NCBI GenBank assembly: GCA_036346225.1
Contig: JARFIW010001367.1
Span: forward strand, 664,284-728,283
Origin: Platerodrilus igneus
Taxonomy: Eukaryota > Arthropoda > Insecta > Coleoptera > Lycidae
DNA: 64,000 bases
Reading direction: 5' to 3'
The position numbers and the translations under genes were made by a program. Within the stretch, counting starts at the first letter, position 1, and the number at the start of each line of letters is the position of its first letter. Shown here piece by piece: positions 53,461 to 64,000 of the stretch. The notes beneath the pieces are model-generated. The model was not told the DNA's origin. It worked only from the letters and a program-made list of their open reading frames with translations, and made no database searches.

Positions 53461-55103
53461 ATAAAGGTAAAGATAGAGTGACTCCGTGGAGTCGTTAAAT
53501 GGGCATTTCTCGTACTCTCTAAAAGAGCGACCTGTGAAGCAGGTCCGTTTACAATAAACGGCACGAGGGACCGGCAAAGGCATTTGGGTGCATCCCTGCA
53601 CCCGGCGTTAATCGATATCGGTGATACGATCACCCGATACCCACACGGTATATAACGACATATATATACACATCCACTCACACATTCACACATTCATACA
53701 TACCTTCACTGCCAGTGCCCATGCGCTGACAGCGGCACCGCATGACCTCACGAAAGATTCCCAGAGACGGGGTCCAGGTGTCTGTGAAAACCTCCCGCGC
53801 AACCACACGGTGACTAACAGAAATGAAAAGGCAGAGAAACAGGAACGGTAAAAAAGAAGGAGGTAGGTTATTTGAAATGCATAAGAGGCACTTCCAGGTA
53901 GAAGAAAGTAGAGAAAGGGCTCGCATTGAGCAAAAGAGACAGAAAAAGGTGGATAGCAAAGCGCTACTCAACCAGCTAAGGTAGCCAGTAGCTCGGAGTG
54001 AGGGAACATCACTCTTATGTGGCAGACGGGTGTTCCGGGACAAGAACAGGTCCACCGAAAGAAGAATAAGGCAGAAACGGAGACAGCGGGATAAGAAAAA
54101 GTAGAGTTTTTGGACAAGCGTCCGAGAGAAGGTAGAGAGTTGTCCCTGTTAAAACACAGCGCAGTCTGAAGGACCACCTGCGATATTAATCCGACAAGAT
54201 AGGTATACACATAAATTTAAAAAAACTAGACTCTTAAGAGAACTAGTATGATCATTTTCCTAACAAGTGCATTCACTACGATAAGAAAATCAGACAAAAG
54301 TTGACACAACAACTTACAAGTATCATTACAGATACAAACACACGAAAACAAACTGTTTTAAGATAGTTTTTTTAAAACGGTAGCACCCTAAACACACAAA
54401 AATGCCTAATTATAAGCAGTTAAATACAGGTACACTGTCCCCATATGCTAAAACAGCCGAGAATTTAATAAGATATCAATAAGAAGCAATAGCGTCTCAC
54501 CACGAAGTTCAACAAAAAACAATGAAAAAAAATGTTTATAAGTTATGGTGATTTAGTAGAAAAAGAAAGAAATAATGATGTAGTATAATGTGGGCGACTG
54601 CAATAATTCAGAGGAAAAACACATGGAATAGACAATCCTAGCTTTTTGCAACTGCGAATATGAACTATTTCTTTTAATGGCATAGGTCGCGACTCCTATG
54701 TGGGCCCAAAGAAAAAAATCATCCACTCAACATCAGCTAAAACCAATCATAAAAATTCAATGAGTTATTTCAACCAAAGTTACGACAATTACCACACAAA
54801 ATTAAATGACGTAAGAAAAAATACTAAAACCCAATAATATGCAGTAGGAAAAGTTCGAGGGTTGATTAAATGAAACGACAGAGTTATATTGGGGGGTGTA
54901 GAGAATGAAGTGATATATAAGTAACGGTATGGTCAAGGAAAAGTCAACCAAAAGAAAAAGATAGCTAATTTAAGGTAAGTAAAGTTAAACGTGTAAGAGA
55001 TTATACACTGTATGAGAGAGGGAATAAGTAATTAAAGTTAACTAATTGATGGTGAGAACAAAAAATATTAGGTAAATCGTAAGGGGAATGGAACGTGAAA
55101 AAT
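53461..55103. other. Probable LTR and non-coding 3' part of the minus-strand gypsy
   Basis: Includes a CA-rich stretch (about 53,665-53,700) and a short open frame from ATG 54,402 on plus without a known motif. Because the gypsy integrase at 55,104 is on minus, its 3' LTR should be here, but I could not find the matching 5' LTR to define it. Confidence 0.3.
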
Positions 55104-56882
55104 TTAAGTAGTATTTGGGTCAGCAGAGAATGGCTTAAGGTCTTTAATATGCCACCTGCCTTGGCGTTTTCCTTCAGCATCCTGAAGTTCGTAGATAATG
55201 GGACTAATGACACGAATGACCTTACAAGGAATGAATTTAGGGGCTAATTTTGAAGAAAATTTCTTAGATGCATCCGATAAGACATAATTCTTTTTCCAAA
55301 CTTGTTCGCCCAAGGCGAAGGAAATATTTCGTTTACGTAAATTATAGTGGTCCTTACTCTTTTCGTAAGCTTTTAACAAATTTTTTCTAACGTCGTTAAA
55401 GATAGAAGGTAATGATTGTTGGTCTTTGTCCCAGCGTACTTTATCGTCAAATTCAATTACGTTAGTATCGTCAGGCACTAAACCATAGTAACTCCCATCG
55501 ATTGGGGTATATCTTCCAAAAACAAGAAATGACGGAGTGAATTGGGTTGCTTCGTGTTTAGATGTACGCAAAGCTTGAGCAATTTTAAAAATATGTTCAT
55601 CCCATGTAGTATGGTCTGAATCAATATAGAAAGAAATAGCAGTAACTAAAACTCTATTTACTCTTTCGGTAGGGTTTACTTGGGGATGGTATTTTGCGTT
55701 AAACCAAATTTTTTGTACTTTGTAACTTTTAACGAAATTCTGAAAATCTTTAGAGATAAATTGTGCCCCATTGTCGCAAAGAATAATCTGAGGGACACCA
55801 AAGATAAGAAATACATTTTGTTCTAGGAATTTAATTATAGCAGCGGATGTAGCTTTACGTAAGGGTTGCACCATAACAAATTTAGAAAACCAATCGGTGA
55901 CAACTAAAAGATATTGGTTACCTCTTTTCGATCGAGGAAGAGGTACTAATAAGTCAAGCGAAATTAATTGAAAGGGATAAGATACACGTTTAAAGTTACC
56001 CATTAAACCATGACGAGCGTCTTGCGAACACTTATGAGAACCACAAATTTTACAGCTCTTTATATAACGACAAACAGATTGCTTAAGTGTGGGCCAGTAA
56101 TATAATTCAGATATTTTAGCAAGAGTTTTTGTAACACCAAGGTGCGCAGCTATGGGGTCATCGTGACATAATTTGAGCACCTCACTGCGGTTAGCAGTAG
56201 GCACGACAAGTTTCCATTCAGGAATATTGGATATTTTATGTGGAGAAGAAGGTACAAATTTATATAATCTATTATTAGTTACGCGAAAGGTAGGGAATTT
56301 ATCGGGATTGTCAGAAACTTTTTTAATCATATTGAGATACCAGGTATCAGGAATTAAATTTGGAAGGTTAAGAAAAACAACATCACGAGATAAGGCATCA
56401 GGTACGATATTTAATTTGCCAGGCCTATGCCTAACATCAAAAGTGAATTGAGAGATACGCAAGTTCCATCTTGCCAAACGACCTGCGGGCTGTTTCAAGT
56501 TATTAAGCCAAGTGAGAGCTGCACAATCAGTGATTACGGTAAAATGTGTACCTTCAACATATCCTCTAAATTTCTCGATGCCAAAGATAACGCCCAATAA
56601 TTCTCGTTCGGTAGCTGAGTATTTTTGTTCGGCAGAAGTTAAGGCGCGACTTGCATAAGCGATTGGATGTTCTAAACCATTTCTTACCTAGAGCAACATT
56701 GCACCTAAACCAGTAAGCGAGGCATCGGTTTGTATATAAAACTTTTCATCGAAATTGGGTGAAATTAAGATAGGTGCTGAAGTGATTAACGTTTTAATTT
56801 GTTCGAAAGCCTGTTGAGATTCTAAATTCCACTCGATAGTTTGGGATTTCTTTTTATTTTTGATTAAAGCGGTAATGGTATT
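55104..56882 (-). pseudogene. Gypsy RT end, RNase H, H2C2 and integrase
   Basis: From 56,882 downward: a piece of RT/RNase H (IQTDASLTGLGAML, one TAG at about 56,688, then YASRALTSAEQKYSATEREL). From 56,597 to 55,104 comes one open frame of 497 codons: RNase H end (DCAALTWL, HRPGKLNIVPDALSR), H2C2 (HLGVTKTL; C-x2-C), integrase with D in LISLDLLVPLP, D in LCDNGAQF, E in NPTERVNRV, and a C-terminal KPFSADPN. The upstream part is cut at about 56,883, where unrelated AT-rich DNA starts. Confidence 0.88.
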
Positions 56883-58829
56883 ACACTATATTTTTTAATC
56901 ACACTTTATCGTGCTTTTATTACGCTATAATATTTAAATATAGTCATGAGACTCAGTAACGTAATTTAATTCTTTATACACTTTGTAGAGGGGATAAGAC
57001 TTAACATGCCACCACAGAGTATGTAACTGAATCCAGCAAACTTACCCGTTGCGTTATAACTGAATGAATGTTACCTCAATTAGCCAATATACTCAACCAG
57101 TAAATGTAGCAATGTATCCACAATCCTAAGTGTACGCTAATTAATGGCAAAAGATAATCTACAAATAAGTCAATCTAACTCAATGATCTCTATTGTAAAA
57201 TATTCCCAATTACTGTTTGTACATTGATAAAAATGAAATAAATGCATGACATAATTAAACGTAATTTTGTTTACGGGTCTTAACGCAAATTTTAAGAAAG
57301 CCTTTTCTTGTTTCACTTGAAGCAATTGCTCGAAGCTCACAATTTACATATAAATCACATAATATATAGATTAATTCGTTTCCGTTTTATCTGAACAAGA
57401 ACGATATTCTAATACTTAAACTAATTAATACACCCTGAATCACAATTTAACTTCCACTAAAAAAGTCATGTACGGGTTAGAGATCCAAACTTTAACTACT
57501 AATCCTAATTAGTTATACTCATCTAGATACACATGACATGGAACGGCACGCCATCAGCATCCTTAACCTTTCTGCAACCATCACTTGCAGCTTTTAAACT
57601 CCAGTCCAAAATGATTTCTTATTGTACAACATATACCCAAGACAAGGACAAGACTCCAAACAAAAATGAAATAAAAATAAGAATAAAAATCTGTAATAAT
57701 AATTGTGTTTAATTTTTCTAATTTACTTAAGGATTTACTTACCCTGGAAACCAGGATGAAAGAAATATATAACAAATAATGCATGCGACCATGTGCTACC
57801 AAACAAGCAAGGTTGAAATATAAAATCCAGTTCAACTGTTCCAAAAAATATTCTACTCTTCAGCAATATTCTTTTTTGTTATGCTAGGCGATAAATCCCA
57901 ATATTTTGGATGACTTTCTCTTACTCTGATATAGTCAGAAAATTCGCACTAGCATACACCATGCTTTAACCAAGCTGTTCACAAAACAATCAGAAAGGAA
58001 ATACCTTCTTCTCAGATAATCCAAATCAAAACAGGAATGCAATATAAAGAGATTAAATTTCAATAATTAAAATCAATAAGACAGGGCAGCATTTCACCTG
58101 CTAAACAATTATAACATTGAGTAACTCCCTTTTTTAAAAACAAAAGAATTCTTGTTAAGTACATGTAACAATTCCATAACATTTAAAATTAATTTCATGA
58201 TATATCCTTTTTTATTTTGAGATATATTTATTAGAATGTAATGCATTCAAGTTCTAAATAACTATCAATTCCTGAATGCAGACCTGTGTTTATTCTTTCA
58301 AATCAATCACATTAAAACTGTCAACTTATTTTCTTAATAAACAATAATCAATAATAGATATTATTTCAATTAAGATGAAGTTTCAAAACAACAAATTACT
58401 AGATGAATTCAATTGGTCAGAATGAAAGTTAGGGTAATTAATGCTGTTTATATTTTCAAATAAGAAATAAACAATTAAAAATTTATAATACCAAAGCCAA
58501 AATGAATTAAGTTCTTGTAAATAACATGTATGTAAGATAAGTGTTTGCAATAAAATTAATTTGAAGTATAATGAAAATTTAAACCGTAACATCACTCCCT
58601 TCTCAAAAAAAAAATTTCGAAGAAATTTTTAAAATCCAAATTCATGCAATTTTGTCATTGAACTTTCAATCAGCATTCTTCCAATTTTGTTTATTTGTAA
58701 CGTGTTCGTTTTCTGTGTTCAGGCCAATCCTCTGTGTGCGTTTGATCAATTTTTAAGTCTTTTATATTCCACTTTCCCTGAGGAATACCTTTCATCATCA
58801 TTTTGTTTTCGACCTTACTTACGGTCGGT
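56883..58829. other. AT-rich DNA without a recognised gene
   Basis: About 1.9 kb with only short frames on both strands. No tandem repeat, TIR or motif found. Confidence 0.4.
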
Positions 58830-58970
58830 TTGACGCAGCTCTAACTTCTTTTCTATTCTGTGCTAATCTAAAAAGCTCTACATACCCTTCACAACCTAAA
58901 TTTCTAATAATTTGACTAATATAGTTTGGTCTAGGTCTTCCTATATCCTTCTATCTTTTTCCTATCCAGC
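58830..58970 (-). pseudogene. Detached copy of the LINE 3' end
   Basis: Matches 59,590-59,720 in order (GTCGGTTTGACGCAGCTCTA, then CATACCCTTCACAACCTAAA, then GACTAATATAG). It is a 5'-truncated, roughly 140-bp LINE copy, separated from the long copy by the 93-bp minisatellite. Confidence 0.75.
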
Positions 58971-59094
58971 TGGCTCTACATAGATATTAGCAACCTGATG
59001 GTTGTTAAAGAACTCTAACATGTTTACATGATTACCATTTATAGGGAAATGAAATATAACCTGGTTATCCGCTTCAAAAAGGAAAAGTGTTAAA

Positions 59095-59550
59095 TTATAT
59101 GTTATGGTAAGGCTTAAGCAACGAATCGCTGTCAACATGCCAGACCGCTACCTAATTGTGAGTTATGTTATGGTGACGTTTATTAAATTATATGTTATGG
59201 TAAGGCTTAAGCAACGAAACGCTACCAACATGCCAGACCGATACCTAATTGTGAGTTATGTCATGATGACGTTTATTAAATTATCTGTTATAATAAGGCT
59301 TAAGCAACGAAACGCTACCAACATGCCAGACCGCTACCTAATTGTGAGTTATGTCAAGGTGACGTTTATTAAATTATATGTTATGGTAAGGCTTAAGCAA
59401 CAAATCGCTACCAACATGCCAGACCGCTACCTAATTGTGAGCTATATCATGGTGACGTTTATTAAATTATATGTTATGGTAAGGCTTAAGCAACGAAACG
59501 CTACCAACATGCCAGACCTCTAACTAATTGTGAGTTATGTCCTGGTGACA
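59095..59550. repeat. Minisatellite with a 93-bp unit
   Basis: Five copies, starting near 59,101, 59,194, 59,288, 59,381 and 59,474. Each contains GGTAAGGCTTAAGCAACG, CCAACATGCCAGACCG and CTAATTGTGAGTTATG. As 93 is divisible by three, a 139-codon frame stays open through the array; this is likely accidental. Confidence 0.88.
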
Positions 59551-59564
59551 TTTAGTTAACTGAT

Positions 59565-62540
59565 TTTTATTTTTTTGTTTTGTTTTCGAACTTACTTAAA
59601 GTCGGTTTGACGCAGCTCTAAATTCTTTTCTATTCTGAGCTAATCTAAAAGGTCCACATACCCTTCACAACCTAAATCTCTAATTATTTGACTAATATAG
59701 CTTTGTCTAGGCCTTCCTACTCTATTTTTATTTGGTAGTCTATAATCTAAGACTTTACTAAATAGTCCCTCATGTCTTAACTGGTGCCCTATCATTCTAT
59801 CTCTCCTGACCTTCAATTGTTTCCACATACAGGGTTCCTCACCTATCCTTCTATAAACTTCCTCGTTTGTTACTCTATCTGTCCAGCTAATCTTTAACAT
59901 TCTCCTATAGCACCAAGTTTCAAAAGCTTCTATCCTTTTCTTATCTACTTCTTTAATTGTCCAAGTCTCACTACCGTATAGTAGAACGCTCCATACGTAC
60001 GACTTTAAAAAACTTTTCTATTATCTAAACTAATACTATTAGCTATTAGTAAGTTTTCTTTTTAAAAACATTTTTCTAGCTTGAGCTATTCTAGCTACTA
60101 TATCCCTTCTGCTACGTCCATCCTTTGTAATTATACTACCTAAATAGCAAAATTCATCTACCTCCTCTAACTCGGTATTACCTATTTTTAATTTTGGTTT
60201 ATAACTAGGCTGTAACTCACTTGTCATTATCTTTGTCTTTATCGAGTTAATTCTCATACTATAGTTACTCCGTAGTATCTCATCTAAAATATTTAAAAAC
60301 TCTCCTAACTCTTTTCTAGACTCTGCTATAATGGCTATATCATCTGCAAAACGTAACATGTCTATTTTCTGTCCCTGTACAGTAATACCTATCTCTTTTC
60401 TCTCTAGCTAAGTTTAAAGCTTCCTCAATATAAACATTAAAAATCAAGGAGACAGTATACAACCCTGTCTAACACCATTTCTAATTTTAGCTTCCTTTTC
60501 TATTTCATCAAATCTAATTACTACACTTTGGTTTTATATAGACTGTAAATAATTTTTCTATCCCTATGAGAGATTCCTATTTTTGCAAAACCCTGAACAT
60601 AACAATCCAATTAACCCTATCAAATGCTTTTCTAAATCTACAAATGCGAAATGAGTCTTTTATTTTTTGTAACCTTTTTCGATAATTACCCTAATCATTA
60701 GTATCGGTTCTCTAGTCCCTCTGTCTTTACGAAAACCATATTGGTCTTCGCCTAAATAATTCTCAGTCAAAGCTTCTACTCTATTTTTAATTATTATTGT
60801 TAGTATTTTGGAAGCATGAGAAGTTAAACTAACCGTTCTAAAATTCTCACACCTATCAGCTCCTGACTTTTTTGGGATTGCGATAATAATATTTTTTTCG
60901 AAATCTATTGGAACCTCACCTGTATCATATATTAATTTCACTAGTTCATATAATCTATCTAAAGTTTTCTGACTTGCATATTTTATTAATTCTGCGGGAA
61001 TATCGTCTATCCCTGGCGCTTTATTTAGTTTAAGATTCCGAACAGCTCTATCAAATTCCTCTCTTAATATTGAGAACCCTATTTCTATATCCTCTTCTTG
61101 GTCGTTCTCTAACTCATTCATATCGTCTCCCTTATATAAATCTTCTAAATATCTTTTCCATCTATCTGCTACCTCAACTTTATTTATTAGAAGCTCCTTA
61201 TTCTCGTCTCTAATACCATTATATTTTTTCCTATCTTCCCCAAAAAACTTTTTAACTGCCCTGTATGCCCTGTCTGTCTTACCTACTCTCAAATCATCTT
61301 GTATTCCCTTACAGTTCTCTTCCATCCATTTATTTCTAGCTTTTCTACACTCATGTACTATCTTATTTCTAACTGTATTATATTTTTGCTTACTTTCACT
61401 ATCCACTTCTCTGAAAGGTTTAAGCTTTCTTCTATTCTCTATTAAATCTAATATCTCCTTTGTTACCCACGGTTTTCTCGCTTCTATTTTTTTCTTACCT
61501 ATAGTCTGTGTTGCTATATCATGTACAGTCAGTTTTATTTCTTTCCATCTATTTTCTACGTTCCATTCCTACAGCTATCTCTTTGCTCTTATTATCTAAT
61601 ACTTGTTTATATTCCTCTTTACTCTACTATCATTAAGCTTACTTAGATCCCATCCTTCTCTTTTACCCTTTCTCAATTTTTGAATTTTAGTTTACACTTC
61701 ATTTTAACTAAGTTATGATCGCTATCTATGTCAGCCCTGGATAACTACGACAGTTTTAACTTGGTTTCTAAATCTTTGTTTAACTAAAATATAATCTATT
61801 TGGTATCTAGCCCTATCACCTGGGGCTTTCCAGGTATATCTTCTCCTAACATGTTGTTCGAATAGGGTGTTTACAGTTACTAATCTATGTTCCTGGCAAA
61901 ACTCAACTAATCTTTCTCCTCTATCATTTCGTCTGCCATACCCAAATTTTCCTACCATTTTTCCCTCACTACCTTCTCCCACTGACGCATTAAAATCGCC
62001 CATAACTATTAAATTCTCATCTCCTTTTACTTTTCTCACTATACTATTTATATTCTCGTATACCTTTTCTACTTCCTCATCCTCGTACTGAGTTGTTGGC
62101 ATGTAAACCTGTACTAAAACAGTGTCTGTGGGTTTTGTACTCAATCTAACCATAATTATTCTATCACTAAATTGTAAGTACTCTTTAACTTTATGCCGTA
62201 ATCTTTTACCTAACACTATTCCTACCCCTGCCTGTCCATTAGTTGAAGAAGTTGTAATTATTCTATAATTATCTTTCCAAAAGTCATTACTATCTGGCCA
62301 TCTCACCTCACTAATACCTAAAATGTCCAGCTTTTCCTTTCTCATTTCGACTAATAAATTCGTTAACTTATCTACTCTAAGTAATGACCTTACATTCCAA
62401 GTCCCTATCACTAAATCGAACTGTTGTTTTATATTCTTACGATGACGAGCCCCAAGTACCCCCTCCCGGAGATCCGAATGAGGGAGTATTTTACCTCCGG
62501 ACAAGAATTTTACTTGTGAGCTCTCCATCATATATATTTC
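59565..62540 (-). pseudogene. RTE-like LINE: AP endonuclease and reverse transcriptase
   Basis: 5' end near 62,540 (minus). Endonuclease at about 62,430-61,740: GTWNVRSLLRVDK, ILGISEVRWP, MGDFNASVG and a YTWKAPG...IDYI end. Reverse transcriptase from 61,406: LKLNKAPGIDDIPAEL, YDTGEVPIDFEKNIII, IPKKSGADRCENFR, EDQYGFRKDRGT, then after frameshifts FADDIAIIAESRKEL at about 60,340, and the 3' part (RMIGHQLRHEG, NRVGRPRQSYISQIIRDLG) to 59,640. Several frameshifts and stops. Same family as at 47.4-49 kb. Inserted in a gypsy element of the same orientation. Confidence 0.88.
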
Positions 62541-64000
62541 GTGTTTTAGGCCACGCACACCTGGGAAATATATACCTTTATCATCTTCTAATTCATAAGT
62601 ATGTATTCCTAATTTTTTTTTGATGACATATGGTCCTGAAAATTTTTTATCTAATTTTGCTGAATAATTTTTACTTTTATCAGATAATTTATATGTCTTT
62701 TTCCAGACTAGCTGACCTTCCTGTAATTGTACTGGTCTGTGTCTAAGATTATACGAATGTGTTGCTTTTATATGAGCTATTTTTAATTGTTTTTCAACAA
62801 AGTTATGAATTTCTTGTAATTTAAGAGCTTTTTCATTAGTTAAAATTTCCTTAGTTTCATTTATTTTGTTAATATCTTCTTTGGTATGCGGATCTGATTC
62901 ATCTAATTTTTCAGTATTTGTAGTTAAATGGCGTTTTTTCCTCATTAATTTAAAATAATTACCATCTGTACTCATTTCGTTACCAAAATTTACAAAATAG
63001 GGTGAATTTTTTGTAACTTCGGACTTAGCTGTTCTAATAGCACAACCAAGTTTAGGTAAGTTAATATCCCAATGTTTTTGGTTATCATTTATATATGAGC
63101 GTATCATAGTTTTAATTACTCTATTATACCTTTCAGTGAAATTTGGTGAAGGATCGTATAATGGATTTGTTAGAAATGTAATATTGTATTCTTTTAAAAG
63201 TTTTTCAAATTCCTTAGATTTGAATTGACCTCCATTATCAGAGCGTAATAATTCAGGAACTCCAAAAAGCATACAAATATTGTCTTCAATTATTTGAGCG
63301 ACTTTTTTCGCTGTAGCTGTCCTTAATGGGTAAAATAAGGTAAATTTACTGAAATAATCTACTATGACTAGTATGAAACAATGACCTGATGTACTTCGAG
63401 GGAAGGGTCCCATGAGATCTGTAGATATATATTGCCAACATCTTGTAATTTCTGGTTTTGATCCCATTTCACCTGCAATCTTCTTCTGTTCAGGTTTTTG
63501 TTCTGCACAAATACGGCATTTGCGAATATAGTTCGTTACGTCTGACTTAAGTTTTGGCCAAAATATTTAGAAAGAATTTTATGGTATGTTTTATAAATAC
63601 CTAAATGACCAGATTTCGGATCATTATGCGATTCGTATAAAATGTTTAATCTTTCAGGTTTTGGAATGGCTATTTTCCATTTATCAAAAGGTTCATAAAA
63701 GCATTATCATTTACATATTTATAAAGAATATTATCTTCGTCGACTTTCCATTTACCATAACGAAGTGGATGTTTTCTTATTTCATCACACATTTTGATGT
63801 ACCAAGGACATTTATTCCAAGTATTTAAATTTATATTGTCAATAAATCCTAGTGGTGCTCTTGATAAACAGTCGGGTACTAAGTGATCTTTACCGGGTCT
63901 GTGTACTACTTTGAAATTGTATTGTTGAAGACGTAGTGCCCATCGTCCAAGACGCCCTTGTGGATTTTTAAGATTGGTAATCCAAACAAGGCTACTATGA
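62541..64000 (-). pseudogene. Gypsy RNase H, H2C2 and integrase, running off the window
   Basis: At 64,000-63,850: RNase H end (LVWITNLKNPQGRLGRWALRL in pieces, HRPGKDHLVPDCLSR). H2C2 is broken by frameshifts between 63,720 and 63,500. From 63,467 an open frame carries the integrase: D in ISTDLMGPFP, D in RSDNGGQF, E in NFTERYNRV, then QLQEGQLVWKKTYKLSD and FSGPYVIKKKLG. At about 62,580-62,540 the frame passes without a stop into the LINE and continues to 61,731. The true C-terminus is lost or lies beyond the LINE. Confidence 0.88.

Noticed and set aside
59104..59523. 139-codon ORF with five internal repeats
   Set aside because: The unit length is 93 bp, a multiple of three, so the open frame follows from the repeat; no other support.

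Overview
The window looks like AT-rich, transposon-dense nuclear DNA from an arthropod, probably an insect. It has intron-like junctions, Ty3/gypsy and non-LTR retroelements, (TA)n microsatellites, short TTAGG-type telomere-like runs, and two lineages of Polinton/Maverick-adintovirus-like elements. I saw no ordinary host gene with confidence. One weak two-exon ORF near 45.4-45.7 kb is the only candidate.

Layout. 1-3.9 kb: 3' ends of two gypsy-type elements, each an integrase followed by a separate OARD1-like macro domain; the better copy also has a CCCH zinc finger. 3,939-30,698: a large Polinton-type element (P1) with inverted terminal arms of about 3 kb. It has integrase and ATPase arms on the minus strand and a plus-strand virion block: phospholipase A2 protein, adenain-like protease, penton-like minor capsid, a 49-aa ORF, major capsid, and an unknown conserved gene. 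Inside its integrase gene sits a second Polinton-type element, N1 (11,173-19,896, 8,724 bp). N1 is bounded by about 1.06-kb TIRs and a perfect 6-bp target duplication (AATTGA). It carries an intact 795-aa ORF resembling a replication initiator, plus two broken ends of a Polinton protein-primed DNA polymerase (PolB). A 1.35-kb inverted-repeat unit with a decayed copy of the same 795-aa gene sits in the right arm of P1.

30.7-36.2 kb is AT-rich repeat sequence with LTR/leader-like blocks. 36.5-44.1 kb holds a second, diverged, more decayed Polinton-like element (P2) in the opposite orientation, with homologues of most P1 genes plus a DUF8207-like gene and a 136-aa ORF. 44.1-47.3 kb has minisatellites and the weak two-exon ORF. 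47.4-49 kb is a decayed RTE-like LINE. 49.5-51.7 kb is a gypsy leader, gag and protease. 53.0-53.5 kb is a minisatellite. 55.1-56.9 kb is a gypsy RNase H-integrase. 58.8-62.5 kb holds LINE material and a 93-bp minisatellite. 62.5-64 kb is another gypsy RNase H-integrase whose reading frame runs into the LINE endonuclease.

How the parts fit. P1 and P2 each encode a virion morphogenesis set and an integrase but no full polymerase. N1 has polymerase remnants and a possible alternative initiator but no capsid or integrase of its own. Its 6-bp duplication and AGTAG-type ends suggest mobilisation by a Polinton integrase supplied in trans. Most capsid, protease, ATPase and integrase genes carry frameshifts or stops. 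The 795-aa ORF and the P1 major capsid ORF are uninterrupted.
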